Shown here: piece by piece, positions 35,293 through 47,236 of the stretch
Layout of the letters: every line of letters begins with the position of its first letter
Numbering within the stretch: position 1 is the first letter of the stretch
NCBI GenBank assembly: GCA_963853835.1
Contig: OY970822.1
Location: 83,123,135 to 83,187,134 of the forward strand
DNA from: Calendula officinalis
Lineage: Eukaryota; Streptophyta; Magnoliopsida; Asterales; Asteraceae
Direction of reading: 5' to 3'
Length of the DNA stretch: 64,000 bases
Notes under the pieces: generated by a model
What the model was told of the DNA's origin: nothing
The model's database searches: none
What the model saw: the letters and a program-made list of their open reading frames with translations, nothing else
Made by a program: the position numbers and the translations under genes

Positions 35293-35491
35293 TCTAAATG
35301 CTTCCGATTTCTTGAACGACATGGAGTAATATGAAGCTTAATCACTCATGTCTAAATCATAATTATGTTTATGTTTTCATCTTTGTAATTCGTCTATGCA
35401 TTTCGTTAAACTAGGATTTCCCTTGTTTTCATGTAATGAATTTCTAATAATCTGTATAATAACTTATGTTTTTTCATTTTTCAAGTTTGAT

Positions 35492-38224
35492 ATGAACTAT
35501 ACTGGAGCAAAACAACAATCGATGGTTGGAGATCTGTGTATTCTAGATAGTGGTTCCACGCACACTATCCTTAAGTCTAAGAAATATTTTTCTGAGCTAA
35601 AATCAACAAAGGCAAGCATAAACACCATATCGGGTCCAGCGGACTTGATAGAAGGTGTAGGAAAAGCTAATTTTATACTACCTAATGGTACACACGTTTT
35701 GGTAGATAATGCTTTATTTTCTCCTAAATCAAAGAGAAATTTATTAAGTTTTAAGGACATATATCATAATGGATATGACACTCAAAGTGTGACTGCACAT
35801 AATGAGAAAATATTACACATTACTAATAAAAGTCATGTATTGGAAGAACTACCATTACTACAATGTGGTCTACACTACACACATATAAACATGGCAGAGT
35901 CACACATGGTAGTCAAAGTAAATAGTCACGATCCTAGTATATTTAGCTTATGGCATGACAGGTTAGGGCATCCAGGCTCAACAATGATGAGGAGAATAAT
36001 TGAAAACACTCATGGGCATCCATTGAAAGATCATAAGATCCCTCATACAGGTAAAACAACTCAATGTGCATCATGCTCCCTTGGTAAGTTGATTATAAGA
36101 CCTTCACCTATTAAAATTGAAATGGAAACCCCTGCATTTCTTGAAAGAATCCAGGGAGATATTTGTGGACCGATTCATCCACCATGTGGACCATTTAGAT
36201 ACTTTATGGTCTTAATAGATGCATCAAGTAGATGGTCTCATGTTTGTCTATTATCAACACGTAATGTTGCATTTGCAAAATTTCTTGCACAAATCATTAA
36301 ACTGAGAGCACATTTTCCTGATCATACTATAAAAAGAGTAAGATTGGATAATGCTGGTGAATTTACTTCTCAGGCATTTAATGATTATTGTATGTCTGTA
36401 GGAATTGTTGTTGAACACCCAGTTGCTCATGTACACACACAAAATGGTTTAGCTGAATCTTTGATTAAACGTCTTCAGTTAATTGCTAGACCATTAATAA
36501 TGAGAACAAAACTTCCTGTGTCTATTTGGGGTCATGCTATTTTACATGCTGCATCATTAATTCGTATAAGACCAAGTGCATATCGTAAATACTCTCCTTT
36601 ACAACTTGCTTTTGGCCAAGAGCCAAACATCTCCCACCTTAGAGTTTTTGGTTGTGCTGTATATGTTCCTATTGCTCCACCACAACGTACAAAAATGGGA
36701 CCTCAAAGGAGGTTGGGAATATATGTTGGGTATGAAACAAGTTCAATCATAAGATATCTTGAACCTTTAACAGGTGATGTTTTTACAGCACGTTTTGCAG
36801 ATTGCCACTTTGATGAGGCAAACTTTCCAACATTGGGAGAAGAAAAGAAAAGCAAAGAAAATGATGTATCATGGTGTGAGCCATCACTATTATATCTTGA
36901 TCCTCGAACTAACCAATGTGAAAAAGAAGTTCAAAAAATAATGCACTTACAGGAAATTGCAAATAAATTGCCTGATGCATTTACTGACACCAAAAGAGTG
37001 ACAAAATCATATATACCGGCTGTTAATGCTCCAGCCCGAATTGAAATACCAAATGAAAAATCTGGTGATAAAGTCACTGAAGAGTCTAAAGCACGCTTAA
37101 AGCGTGGAAGACCAATTGGTTCGAAGGATAAGAATCCTAGAAAAAGAAAGAATGTAGAAAATGCAAATGATCATAAGGAAAGTGTTTCTGAAGAAACACA
37201 AAAGATTGAAACTCCTCCACAAGAGGAAATGAATGATGTTAACAATGAGGTTTCCATAAATTATGGCCAAACAAATATATTATGGAATCGGGATGAAATA
37301 GGAAATATTGATGAAATATTTTCCTATGTCGTTGCATGTGAAATTATGAATGATGATCCTGAACCAAAGTCTGTCATTGAATGTCAAAATAGACATGACT
37401 GGGATAAATGGAAAGAAGCCATGCAAGCTGAATTAAATTCGTTGAACAAACGTAATGTTTTTGGACGCATTGCTCTCACACCAGAAAGTGTGAAACCTTT
37501 GGGTTATGAATGGGTTTTCATACGAAAACGAAATGAGAAAGATGAAATTATAAGATATAAAACTAGACTTGTAGCTCAAGGTTTTTCTCAAAAACCAGGA
37601 ATTGATTATGAGGAAACTTATTCCCCGGTTATGGATGCAATAACGTTTAGATATCTAATCAGCCTGGTAGTTTCCAAAAATTTAGAAATGCGTCTAATGG
37701 ATGTTGTCACAGCTTATTTGTATGGATCACTTGATAGTGATATTTACATGAAAGTTCCCGAAGGATTTAAAATGCCAAAAGCATTAAGTGAAAAACCCAA
37801 AGAAATGTATTCAATTAAGTTACAACGATCCTTGTATGGGTTGAAGCAATCCGGACGCATGTGGTATAAACGTTTAAGTGATTACTTAATAAGTAAAGGT
37901 TATACCAATAATATTATTTGCCCATGTGTTTTTATTAAGAAAACAACATCCGGGTTTGTAATCATAGCCGTCTATGTTGATGATTTGAACCTTATCGGGA
38001 CACATAAGGAAATTCATGAAACAACTGTACTTTTAAAGAAAGAATTTGAAATGAAAGACCTTGGTAAAACCAAATATTGTCTTGGTTTACAAATTGAGCA
38101 TATGAATAATGGAATACTTGTCCATCAATCAAATTATACAGAAAAGATTTTGAAACGTTTCAATATGGATAAAGCGAATCCATTAAGCACTCCAATGGTC
38201 GTTCGATCACAACGATCCCTTTAG
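35492..38224 (+). pseudogene. Copia pol: protease, integrase, reverse transcriptase
   Basis: Open for 911 codons from the ATG at 35,492; an earlier in-frame ATG at 35,396 precedes a non-conserved hydrophobic leader. Protease motif is LDSGSTHTIL. The GAG-pre-integrase region holds HDRLGHPGSTMMRR and CASCSLGKL. The integrase catalytic triad appears as GDICGP, RLDNAGEF and NGLAES. Reverse transcriptase has WVFIRKRNEKDE, RLVAQGFSQKPGIDY and the YVDDLNLIG active site. The ORF ends at a frameshift near 38,215, where conserved sequence resumes in another frame. Order integrase before reverse transcriptase makes it Ty1/copia. It is separate from gag by an untranslated gap of about 160 bases. Confidence 0.92.
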
Positions 38225-38960
38225 ACCTCGTGAAGAAAATGAAGAGGTTCTTGGTCAAGAAGTACCATATCTCAGTGCAATTGGAGCTTTAATGTATCTT
38301 ACAAATTGTACTAGACCCGACATTTCTTTTGCTGTTAATTTGTTAGCAAGATTTAGTTCAGCTCCTACAAAAAGACATTGGAATGATATCAAACATATTT
38401 TTCGATACCTTCGAGGAACTGTTGATTTAGGTCTATTTTATTCTAATGATTCAAAACAAGAGTTAGTCGGTTATACAGATGCAGGTTATCTATCTGATCC
38501 TCATAAAGCTAGGTCTCAAACGGGATATGTTTTTATGAGTGGAGGCACTGCTATTTCATGGCGCTCCCAAAAGCAAACACTTGTCGCGACATCATCAAAT
38601 CATGCCGAAGTCATCGCACTTCATGAAGCCAGCAGAGAGTGTGTGTGGCTAAGATCGATGACAAAACTTATTTTGACTTCGTGTGGACTAGAGGGGGAGA
38701 AAAATCCAACTGTGATTCATGAAGACAATGCAGCTTGTGTTACACAGATGAAAGAATGGTATATAAAGACTGATAGAACAAAACATATACCCCCAAGATT
38801 TTTCTCGTACACTCAAGACTTGATAAAGGATAAGCAAATCGAAATGAAATACGTCCAATCTAGTAATAATTCTGCAGATCTTTTCACAAAGTCAATCCCT
38901 ACTGCAATGTTCAGAAAACATGTTCACAATATTGGAATGCGGCATGTTCATCAGATGTGA
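38225..38960 (+). pseudogene. Copia RNase H, shifted frame
   Basis: Continuation of pol in a different frame. It holds MYLTNCTRPDISFAVNLLAR (RT-RNase H connection), the RNase H motifs VGYTDAGYLSD, SSNHAEVIALHEA and IHEDNAACV, and TKHIPPRFF. The stop codon is followed about 145 bases later by the polypurine tract. The single frameshift at about 38,215 separates it from the reverse transcriptase. Confidence 0.9.
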
Positions 38961-39112
38961 TAGATGTCTACATGAGGGGGAGTCAACTATACACTGCACT
39001 CTTTTTCCCTTCGTTAAAGTTTTTTCCCACTGGGTTTTCTTTAGCAAGGTTTTTAATGAGGCAGTACTTCAAAGTTGAACTCAGTTTTGAAAAAGTGTCA
39101 TCCAAGGGGGAG

Positions 39113-39426
39113 TGTTATAAAATATATATAAGTATATATATGGATGAACACATTTTCAACCCTAGCATGAACATAATTCAACCCTAGGGTAAACCATTTT
39201 CAATAATTCTAAATCTATCATAAATGTTCTTGTCTACTAATTAATGTAGCATAGTAAATTTTGTAGTATAAATACCCCATCATGTAAAGAAGCAAAGTGC
39301 ACCTAATAATACACTTGCATAAGTGATTATAATTCTCTCTATCTTCTTACTTGTTTCTTACTTTTATAATCTTCAAGTTCTTTGATCAATTGCTAATAGA
39401 GTCTTAATTATAGTTAATTTATAACA
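39113..39426 (+). repeat. 3' LTR of the copia element
   Basis: Begins TGTTATAAAATATATATA and ends TTTATAACA. It is preceded by the polypurine tract AAGGGGGAG and followed by the TSD ATTTC. It differs from the 5' LTR at about five positions, for example GGATGAACAC versus GGATGGACAC. Confidence 0.95.
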
Positions 39427-39611
39427 ATTTCATATTTTTATACTTTTGTCTGAGCTTTTATAATTCTTTTATCTCCCGCATGACAATTCCCAATAGTTTA
39501 AGGGGTCCATATGTAAGTATGCGTTTCAACCCAAACTCAATAAATAGTCAATACCCAATACTTGCAGTTTAGGGTTTTGACACAACGCTCGTTCATTTCG
39601 ACTCACCTACA
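39427..39611 (+). promoter_or_regulatory. Short upstream region of the AsnRS gene
   Basis: Only 185 bases separate the copia 3' LTR from the AsnRS start codon. They contain a TTTAGGGTTTT motif (about 39,568-39,578), a telo-box-like word in reverse, but no clear TATA box. The copia insertion therefore displaced most of the original upstream sequence. Confidence 0.5.
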
Positions 39612-42286
39612 ATGGCTGGAAATGAAATGCTGCCGGTAGACAAGTTAACAATTTCCGACACCGTTGAAGAAGCCGAGTTCTCACAACGTGTCCTGATCCG
39701 ATCAATTTTGGGTCGTCCGGACGGCGGCGCTGGTCTTGCTGGAAAGACCTTGAAGGTAGGCGGCTGGGTGAAGAAAGGGCGAGAACAAGGCAAAGGCTCC
39801 TTTGCCTTCCTTGAACTTAACGACGGATCATGTCCGGCGAACCTTCAGCTCATTATCTACTCCGATGTGGCGCCGTTAGGCCAGTTTACTCCCACCGGCA
39901 CGTGCCTGCACGTGGAAGGCGTGCTCCAGATGCCTCCTGAAGATAAACAGGGGAAGCAGTCGATTGAACTCAAAGTTTCGAAGGTTCTGGATGTAGGGAC
40001 TGTAGATCCGGCGAAATATCCGTTACCAAAAACACGATTGACACTTGAATTCCTTAGGGATTACGTTCATCTTCGTCCGAGAACCAACACTGTAAGTTTC
40101 TAATCCGATTTGCTATGTTTTACACTTTTATTAGAATTATTACAATTATATAAGCTGATATAGCTTGCTTATTAATGGTAGTTGCTTAGTACTGAGAATC
40201 TTAATTTTCATGTGCTTAGGTTTAAAATCAATGAGAAATTTCTGAGTTTCATATTGGATGGTTTGAAACATCTTATTTTGATTGAATCATTGAAAAATTG
40301 GTGTCATAATCCGTTGTTACTATTTCAGATTTCTGCAATTGCTCGTATCCGTAACGCACTTGCTTATGCAACTCACACGTTCTTCCAGAAGCATGGTTTT
40401 CTGTATGTTCATACTCCAATCATCACAACTAGTGATTGTGAAGGTGCTGGAGAGATGTTTCAGGTGACAACACTAATAAACGAAGCAGAAAGAATTGAAA
40501 AGGAATTAATCAAAAACCCGCCACCTTCACAAGAAGATGTTGATTTGGTCAAGAATACTGTGAAGGAAAAAAGTGAAATAGTTGCTAAATTGAAGGCTGA
40601 TAAAGCAGGTAAACCTGCAATAACAGCTGCAGTTGTGGAACTCAACAAAGCAAAAGAAGAGCTTTCAAAGATAGAAGAGAGATTTAATCAGAAACCTGGT
40701 ATTCCAAAGAAAGACGGAAAGGTTGACTATGGTCAAGATTTCTTTGCCCGCCAAGCCTTTTTAACCGTTTCGGGTCAACTTCAAGTTGAGACTTTTGCTT
40801 GTGCACTTAGTAGTGTTTATACTTTCGGGCCAACGTTTCGGGCTGAACATTCTCACACATCACGACATCTTGCTGAATTCTGGATGGTTGAGCCCGAAAT
40901 AGCCTTTGCTGATATTGAGGTATATAAAATTCATAAATGATTAGTTAATTAAAAAGTTTGTTTTTTGAAATAGGCAATGATGTTAAATTGTTAATCTCAA
41001 CCTTACAAAATACTTAATTATGCAGGATGATATGAAGTGTGCAGAGGCATATGTTAGGTTTATGTGCCAATGGTTACTTGACAACTGTCTTGATGACATG
41101 GAATTTATGGTTGAGAAATTTGATAAAAATGCTATTAAGCGGTTACAAATGGTTGCTTCAACCAACTTTGTACGCCTTTCATACACAGAAGCAATTACAA
41201 TTCTTGAAGAAGTTGTCGCGAAAGGCCACAAGTTTGAGAATAAAGTAGAATGGGGAATTGATTTGGCTTCTGAACATGAAAAGTACACTTTCTTTTTACT
41301 TTTTCTGACACTTAATGGTTTTTACTTTTTACTAATTTTAAGTTTTGATTGTTTAGATATTTGACAGAAACAAAGTTTGAGTCGCCTGTGATTGTATACA
41401 ACTATCCTAAAGGGATAAAAGCATTTTACATGAAAGTTAATCCTGATAAGAAAACAGTAGCTGCTATGGATGTTCTTGTGCCAAAGGTAATGTTTCAATA
41501 ATGCATTTTTTATTAATTTCTTACAACAATATTTATGCAATCTCTGTATGATACACTAATAATTGTAGGTTGGTGAACTAATTGGCGGAAGTCAAAGGGA
41601 AGAGAATTATGAGGTCATCAAAGAAAGGTATGACACAATTTTTCTTAATTCTTTCTTTTATTAATAGTTCTAGATATGTCACATGCGAGTCAAGTGTTAT
41701 GGTTAAAATGGGTTGGCTTGATCCGAGAAACTCTTTGTCCTAAAATTTAAAATTATATGAAATAATCAGTGTGTCAAATAAGTCTTGCTAGAATTATAAT
41801 ATTGCAATACGAAACGCTTTTTTTCTCTAAAAGTTTGAACTTTGTTTTTAATAAATAATCAGTGATTCAGTGTGTCACATATGTTTACGAAAATTACTTT
41901 ATTAATTAATAATCTTTGATTTTATTTAAAATAATTGGTTTAGGAATCAAAAGGTCCTTTTGGTGAATGTCGACTCGGTTGACCATATGACTATTTTGAC
42001 CTATTAGAGATAATATGTGAAGGAATCAACCCATTCATAAGTTAATGGGCCGAAATTGCCCATGGGAGACAAAATGATATAAACATGTGTTAATTAATGC
42101 AGGATTGTTGAAATGGGATTACCACTTGAGCCATATGAGTGGTACCTTGACCTACGGCGTTACGGGAGCGTGAAGCACAGTGGGTTTGGTCTAGGGTTTG
42201 AGAGGATGATTCTGTTTGCAACAGGAATCGATAATATCAGAGATGTTATCCCGTTCCCAAGGTTCCCAGGAAGAGCTGATCTTTAA
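39612..42286 (+). CDS. SYNC1: Asparagine--tRNA ligase, cytoplasmic (6 exons)
   Basis: Class II aminoacyl-tRNA synthetase charging tRNA-Asn. Exons are 39,612-40,091, 40,329-40,919, 41,026-41,282, 41,357-41,486, 41,569-41,627 and 42,103-42,286; 1701 nt, 566 residues. All borders are GT..AG and phases agree. The OB-fold anticodon-binding domain (about 35-150) includes GGWVKKGREQGKGSFAFLEL. Class II motif 1 is near RIRNALAYATHTFFQKHGF. A plant-type Lys/Glu-rich insertion (about 210-275) follows TTLINEAERIEKELI. Motif 2 is FRAEHSHTSRHLAEFWMVEP, and motif 3 is GSVKHSGFGLGFERMILFAT. The C-terminus RDVIPFPRFPGRADL is canonical. Length matches plant homologues (about 570). The frame is intact; the gene has a young copia element just upstream. 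Confidence 0.96.
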
Positions 42287-42479
42287 GATACAATGCAAAT
42301 ACAAAGTTGATAAAATCATATTCCTTTTGCTTTAGTATTTATTGTTAGCAAGTTAGCCTTTTTCATTACACATTTGGGCACACACGATATGTAAGATTTT
42401 GTTGCTACTTGCTTTTTTAATCAACTTAAAACTCATATTTGTGATATTACGAATCTAGCTGGATTGAAGAAATTAAGGT

Positions 42480-42565
42480 CGATGATGGTGGCAAAGAGCG
42501 CGTTAGGAGTGATTGCACACCATACTCCCTAGATTTAGATGATAACTCTGGCAGTTATGCTAAAA
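42480..42565 (-). pseudogene. Short duplicated fragment of the FAD oxidoreductase gene
   Basis: Plus-strand words GGAGTGATTGCA, CCATACTCCCTAGATTTAGA and ATGATAACTCTGGCAG match 45,000-45,090 of the oxidoreductase first exon. About 45 bases of the parent, between GATTGCA and CCATAC, are missing. The fragment lies between AsnRS and the parent gene, in the same orientation as the parent. It has no coding capacity. Confidence 0.55.
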
Positions 42566-42635
42566 AGGTTATTTACTTCTTAATAATAAAATATTTTGAT
42601 TTTATTTTTTTCTGAAAAAATAAATAAACAGAAAC

Positions 42636-43480
42636 TAGGCTTGTGCAAATTGGACTGAGAATCGACTAGAACCTGAGCGAACCAACTAGACCGAATCGAG
42701 CTATATCGGTTCGGTTCTCGGTTCTAATTTTTATGAAAAATCGGTACTTGGTTCCAAATAGGCCTGTAAACGAACTGAACGTCCAATGCACCGTTCGGCG
42801 AGAGTTTGTTTATGTTCGTTCGTTTAGCTAAACAAACGAACACGAACAAGATTTTGTGTTCGTTTAGTTAAACAAACGAACACGGACAAAGGTCCGTTCG
42901 TTTGTTTACGTTCGTGAACATCCGTTCGTGTTCGTTTGTTTACGTTCGTTTGTTAGTGTTAGTTTGTGTTCGTTTGAGTTTGTTTATGTATGTTTGTGTT
43001 TGTTTATGTTCGTTTGTGTTTGTTTCGTGTACGTTTGTTTATGTTCGTTTGTGTTTGTTTCGTGTACGTTTGTCTTTGTTTATGTTCGTTTGTGTATGTT
43101 TATGTTTGTTACCCTTGTTCACGAACCGTTCGTGAACAATAAATTTTCTTAACGAACCGTTCGTTGAATACAAAATTCCGTTCGATAAGTGTTCGTGAAC
43201 CGTTCACGAACACATTTTTTCCTTAACAAACGAACACGAACAAGGCCCTGTTCGTGTTCGTTTGCAGACCTAGTTCCAAACAGTTCGGTTCAGTCCAAAA
43301 CTGAGAAAAAACCGAAATAGTTGAAGAAGTTACCTAGGTTCTTAGCTCGGTTCGGTTCTGAGCATCATCAATTTGATCCTCGGACCGGCCAAAACTATTT
43401 TTTCGATTTCCAGTTCTAGTCGTCCCGGCCGGTTCTTGGACTGTACACATGGACTGTGGCTTGTGCACATGTGACAGGCC
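42636..43480. mobile_element. Decayed CGGTTC-rich repeat hosting a nested MITE
   Basis: The outer parts (42,636-42,758 and 43,273-43,480) contain TCGGTTCGGTTCTCGGTTCT and GGTTCTTAGCTCGGTTCGG. They resemble the repeat at 4,205-4,400. Exact ends and class are unclear. Confidence 0.45.
42759..43272. mobile_element. hAT-type MITE (514 bp) with 8-bp TSD
   Basis: Perfect 8-bp duplications GTTCCAAA (42,751-42,758 and 43,273-43,280). Ends are TAGGCCTGTAAACGAACTGA and, reversed, TAGGTCTGCAAACGAACACG. The interior is an array of GTTCGTTTGTGTTTG-like units that produces spurious Val/Phe/Cys-rich ORFs. Confidence 0.9.
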
Positions 43481-43631
43481 TAAAAGATATTAAAATGTGC
43501 TCTTAATTTGAATTTAAAACTCTAACATACAACACAATTACAACATGAAATGATACATTAAGCAAGATTATGAAGACAATATCATAACTTAAAATTATTA
43601 GCCACACAACATTGGCATGTTAGAACTAAAT

Positions 43632-45706
43632 TTATATTCCGTTTGCAACAAACCTAATCGGACTGAAACAATCAAGATCCACGATACTAGCATGACCATC
43701 CAACACAAGCTCCGCCATGGCAACACCGCTAGCGGGGCCAAACAGAACACCCCAATAACCATGCCCGCTAGACACATAGCAACGTTTCATCCCGGGAATT
43801 TCACCCATGATCGGTAGCTCATCATCGGTGCATGGCATTAACCCAGCTTCCTCACTCTTCACCACCACTCGGTCTTCGGTAAGATGGCTCGATAGAATAC
43901 CCGCCACTTTCTTGAGAATTTGTGTTTCTTCTGGATCAAGTAAAACCAACTCTGGTCCATTAGGGATTTCGACTTCAACAGAGGATCCACATATATACAC
44001 ATCTCCTATACCATACCAATATTGTATAAATCGATTTCAATGAGTTTAGATAACATAATACAAGGACATTAAGCTTAGAAAACTTAAAATGATCGGGGTA
44101 ATTTCTAATGTTTTTAAAACTCCGGTTCAACCGAAAGGTAGCTGGTCGGTATGTGCTACATAGACCGCTGGTTATAACTCAGTCAGAACTATTCGGTTGG
44201 ACAAAAAATCTAATCGATCCGGAAAAAAAACCTTTCTAAATATATTAGATAAATGAAATAGAAATATGATTTTGAAATTTAAAAGTACTAAATTTAGTTG
44301 AAAAATAGTTCTGGATTTTCTTTTTTGAATTCTTTAGGGATATTGATTTTGTATTTTTCTAGACTTTTGGCATTTATACATCATTTACATAGTTAGTACT
44401 TAGTATTAAGGGTGAGTATTTGGGCTGAAAAAACTGAACCGAACCGGAGCCGATAACATGTTACCGGTTCGGTCTCGGTTTGGAAATTTCATTGTTTTCA
44501 GTTTCGGCTCGGTCTCCAGATAAGGATGATCATTTGGCTTAAAAAACTGAAACTGAAACCGAACCGAACCGAACCAAAACCAATAATATGTTATAGATTC
44601 GGTTTGAAAATTCATAGTTTTCAGTTTTGTTTCGATCAGTTTCGATTCGGTTCGATTCGCTTTTTGGACCGAGGTCACCCCTAGTTACTATATCATAAAT
44701 ACTCAATAATATTATCATTCAGTTTAATCAACCGTTTCATCCGGTTCAACTATAGTTAAGACATTGATTGGTTCAATGCATTTTTTTTATAACATTGTTA
44801 TTTTCGAAAATTTTGAATAGTTACCAAATTATTTAATTTGTCTCTTAAATCTGACAATAAAAGAAATTTGATTAATATCAAATAAATATTGGATCAATTG
44901 GGTATGGTAATATGTAATTTACTTGTTGGACGTGGAAAAAAATCTGGTTCAATTGGGCCCATTCCTAGGGCCGGATAGTACTTAGCAAATAGCGCATGAG
45001 GAGTAATTGCATCACCATCTTTGGGTTCCAGTACTACGCTGTGCACCTTTTTACCATACACCCTAAATTTAGATGATACCTCCGGCAGCTTACTAGTCCA
45101 CGGCCCAAGAGCCAAAACCACCGCATCCCCACCAATCACTCCACCACCATCCACGTTAACCACCACACCTTCTTCCACCACCGCAACACTCTCTACTTTC
45201 GCCATCACAACCTCCACCCCATACTCCGCCACAGCCTTGGCTAATAGCACACGGGTAAAATACTGCGGGTGGATTTGGGCCGTGGTGTCCGTCGTACCAA
45301 TAATTTCTCCGGTTTTAACTCTTCCATCCACCCACGGCGGGAGAATAGAACTTTCGGATGGCAGTTGCGATTCACCGACGGAGATGGTAAGGGTGGTAAG
45401 TGGACGGTACCCGTAGGATCGTGATCCGTCGAGTTCTTCAGCTAGTGAACGGTGGAGATTAAAGCTGGCACGTGCCAAAGATGAGAGCGGCCCACCGTCG
45501 CACATATCACGTGCAAGAAACGCGCCGGCCTTTCCTGAAGCGGCTCCAGCTATTGATGATCGTTCAATGAGTGTTACGGCGGCGCCTTTTTTGGCCAAAA
45601 AGTAAGCCGTACAAACTCCGATTATTCCTCCGCCGCAAACCACCACTCGCTTTGGTAGTTCCATTGAATTAAGAAATAATTGATTTATAAGAAAATGTTG
45701 AATCAA
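43632..45706 (-). CDS. FAD-dependent (D-amino-acid-oxidase-like) oxidoreductase (2 exons)
   Basis: DAO-fold flavoprotein resembling the plant At5g48440 type; the substrate is unknown. Exons (minus) are 44,923-45,664 (or from 45,706) and 43,632-44,005, joined by a GT..AG intron of 917 bp. From the ATG at 45,664 the protein has 371 residues. The Rossmann dinucleotide fold is at the N-terminus (VVVCGGGIIGVCTAYFLAKK, then LIERSSIAGAASGKAGA). LALGPWTSKLP and FFPRPTRDVYICG mark the central part. The C-terminal FAD-binding signature is MPCTDDELPIMGEIPG and GHGYWGVLFGPASGVAMAEL. The 45,664 start (MELPKRVVVCGGG) is preferred over 45,706, because the extra 14 residues are hydrophobic and non-conserved, though they could be a weak targeting signal. 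The intron houses transposons. Confidence 0.92.
44107..44765. mobile_element. TIR element in the oxidoreductase intron, with nested repeat
   Basis: The left end AATGTTTTTAAAACTCCGG and the reversed right end AATGTCTTAACTATAG, each followed inward by GGTTCAACCG-type words, resemble the element at 10,290-11,005. A separate CGAACCGAACC-rich unit (about 44,406-44,690, ends AAGGGTGAG / TAGGGGTGA reversed) is nested in it. The limits are approximate and no target duplication is clear. Confidence 0.5.
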
Positions 45707-45951
45707 AAGTTGTCATTTCGTTCAAATATGCACTAATTTAATTGCGTTATATAAATTCAATCACGGTGTAATTTGATTTTAATAGTTAGCTCATCAAACT
45801 CATCTTTACTAATATAATAGTCTTATTATTACAAAAGTGTCCTAAATTTTAATACTAAGGAAAACATTTAACATGTTTGATTAGTTGTAAGCAAGATTCT
45901 ATCTTCTACAGAATAATACAAACAAAAGCCACGTAAGATTGTTAACTTATA
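45707..45951. other. 5' flank of the oxidoreductase gene
   Basis: AT-rich. No defined promoter motif recognised. Confidence 0.35.
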
Positions 45952-47236
45952 CATCCGTTTCAAAATAAAATAAGTGATATACTTATCATTTTGTGATGTT
46001 TCAAAATAAGTGATACATTTTAAAAACTTATCATATTTGGTAAAAGGTGGTGGGGATCATACCCATTAACTATCACATTTAATAAAGTGAAAAGACACAT
46101 TTACTCTTACTTGTACTTTTAAACATAATTAAATTTACTTTAATCAATATATGTGGGAGACATGCTACATTAACTATCAAATTTAATTTTATTAATTTTT
46201 ACTATCATATTTTGCCTCAAAAACCATAAATACTGATGGATGTGTCTAAATGCACTAATAATAAATATGTAATAATTAAGGATTTTGTAATCCCAATGCT
46301 AATCATTATTATTTGATTATTTTTTTCTTTAAATTTTTCTTCATTTAATCTTAGTTGATGTAATTTTTTTTTTTAATTTACTAAGTTAAATATATATTAC
46401 TAATTAATATGAAATAATCTTTATCCCTATTAAAATATCAATCAACATGCATTTTTCGTTTTACCTTTTTATATTTAATTTTTTAATTTCTATATTTTAT
46501 TTTAATTTTATCCCTATTAGAATATAAAAAATAAATCAACCTTTATCATTTTACAAAGAGATATTTGTTTCAGAATTAAACTTTTTTTTAATTTATTATG
46601 TTAAGTTTATTATTATTTTTTTCATTTTCAGTTCTCACTATAACGTTTTTTTTAATTTCATATCAGACCACTCCCAACAGTGACACAAATTGATACTTCA
46701 GTTTTTGTCAAATCAGCGTCACGTCTGCTCACACTTCAACCAACGTTAAAACTGACATACTTATGCCTACAATACATATTTTTTTCAGTTTATAGGACTC
46801 ACCATTATAAAATATATAGACACACAAAAATATAAAATACTACTTAAATTGCCAATAGGTGACGCCATCGGTTGCCCCAACCGAACTCTTCGATTGATGT
46901 CGTTGGAATGAGTCTTATTTTACATGTCTTTTATTAAAGTACCAATAAATAAACTTATTCAAATAAATAATAAAACACAAATATAAATGAACGTGGTATT
47001 TGAAAAAAAAAATACATCGTTAGTATTTAAAGAAACTTATTTAATTTATTTGATTTAAAAAAATAATATATCTAATAAAATGTAAGAGAGAGAATAATCT
47101 GAAGTTTAGATTTCCCATGAGTTGTTAATTTTTTTCCTTCTTAAATTTCACACATCACGTATTTCAATATATATATTTTTAGTTAATTTAGTAGAACCCA
47201 TACTAATTTGTATCACTTATTTTGAAACGGAGGAAG
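45952..47236. mobile_element. Stowaway-like element with internal insertion
   Basis: The right end, reversed, reads CTTCCTCCGTTTCAAAATAA and is followed by TA. The left end CATCCGTTTCAAAATAA is a decayed counterpart preceded by TA. A partial second copy of the end (TTTCAAAATAAGTGATACA) occurs at about 46,002-46,020. At 1.28 kb it is far longer than a typical Stowaway, partly because another MITE (46,665-46,916) sits inside. Confidence 0.55.
46665..46916. mobile_element. Tourist-like MITE, copy 2
   Basis: Starts AGACCACTCCCAACAGTGAC and ends ATGTCGTTGGAATGAGTCTT. It shares CTTCAGTTTTTGTCAAATCA and AACTGACATACTTATG blocks with copies 1 and 3. Confidence 0.7.

Larger units (their letters stand above)
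32945..39426 (+). mobile_element. Full-length Ty1/copia retrotransposon (6482 bp)
   Basis: Bounded by 5-bp target duplications ATTTC (32,940-32,944 and 39,427-39,431). LTRs of 316 and 314 bp differ by about five substitutions and a 2-bp indel. Internally it carries a leader of about 1 kb, gag, pol in copia order (protease, integrase, reverse transcriptase, RNase H) and a polypurine tract AAGGGGGAG at 39,104-39,112. Gag has one stop codon and a terminal frameshift, and pol has one frameshift, so this copy is not autonomous. It is nonetheless young and structurally complete. Confidence 0.96.

Noticed and set aside
42902..43152. Cys/Val/Phe-rich ORFs of 74-77 residues
   Set aside because: Compositional products of the GTTCGTTTGTG repeats inside a hAT-type MITE.
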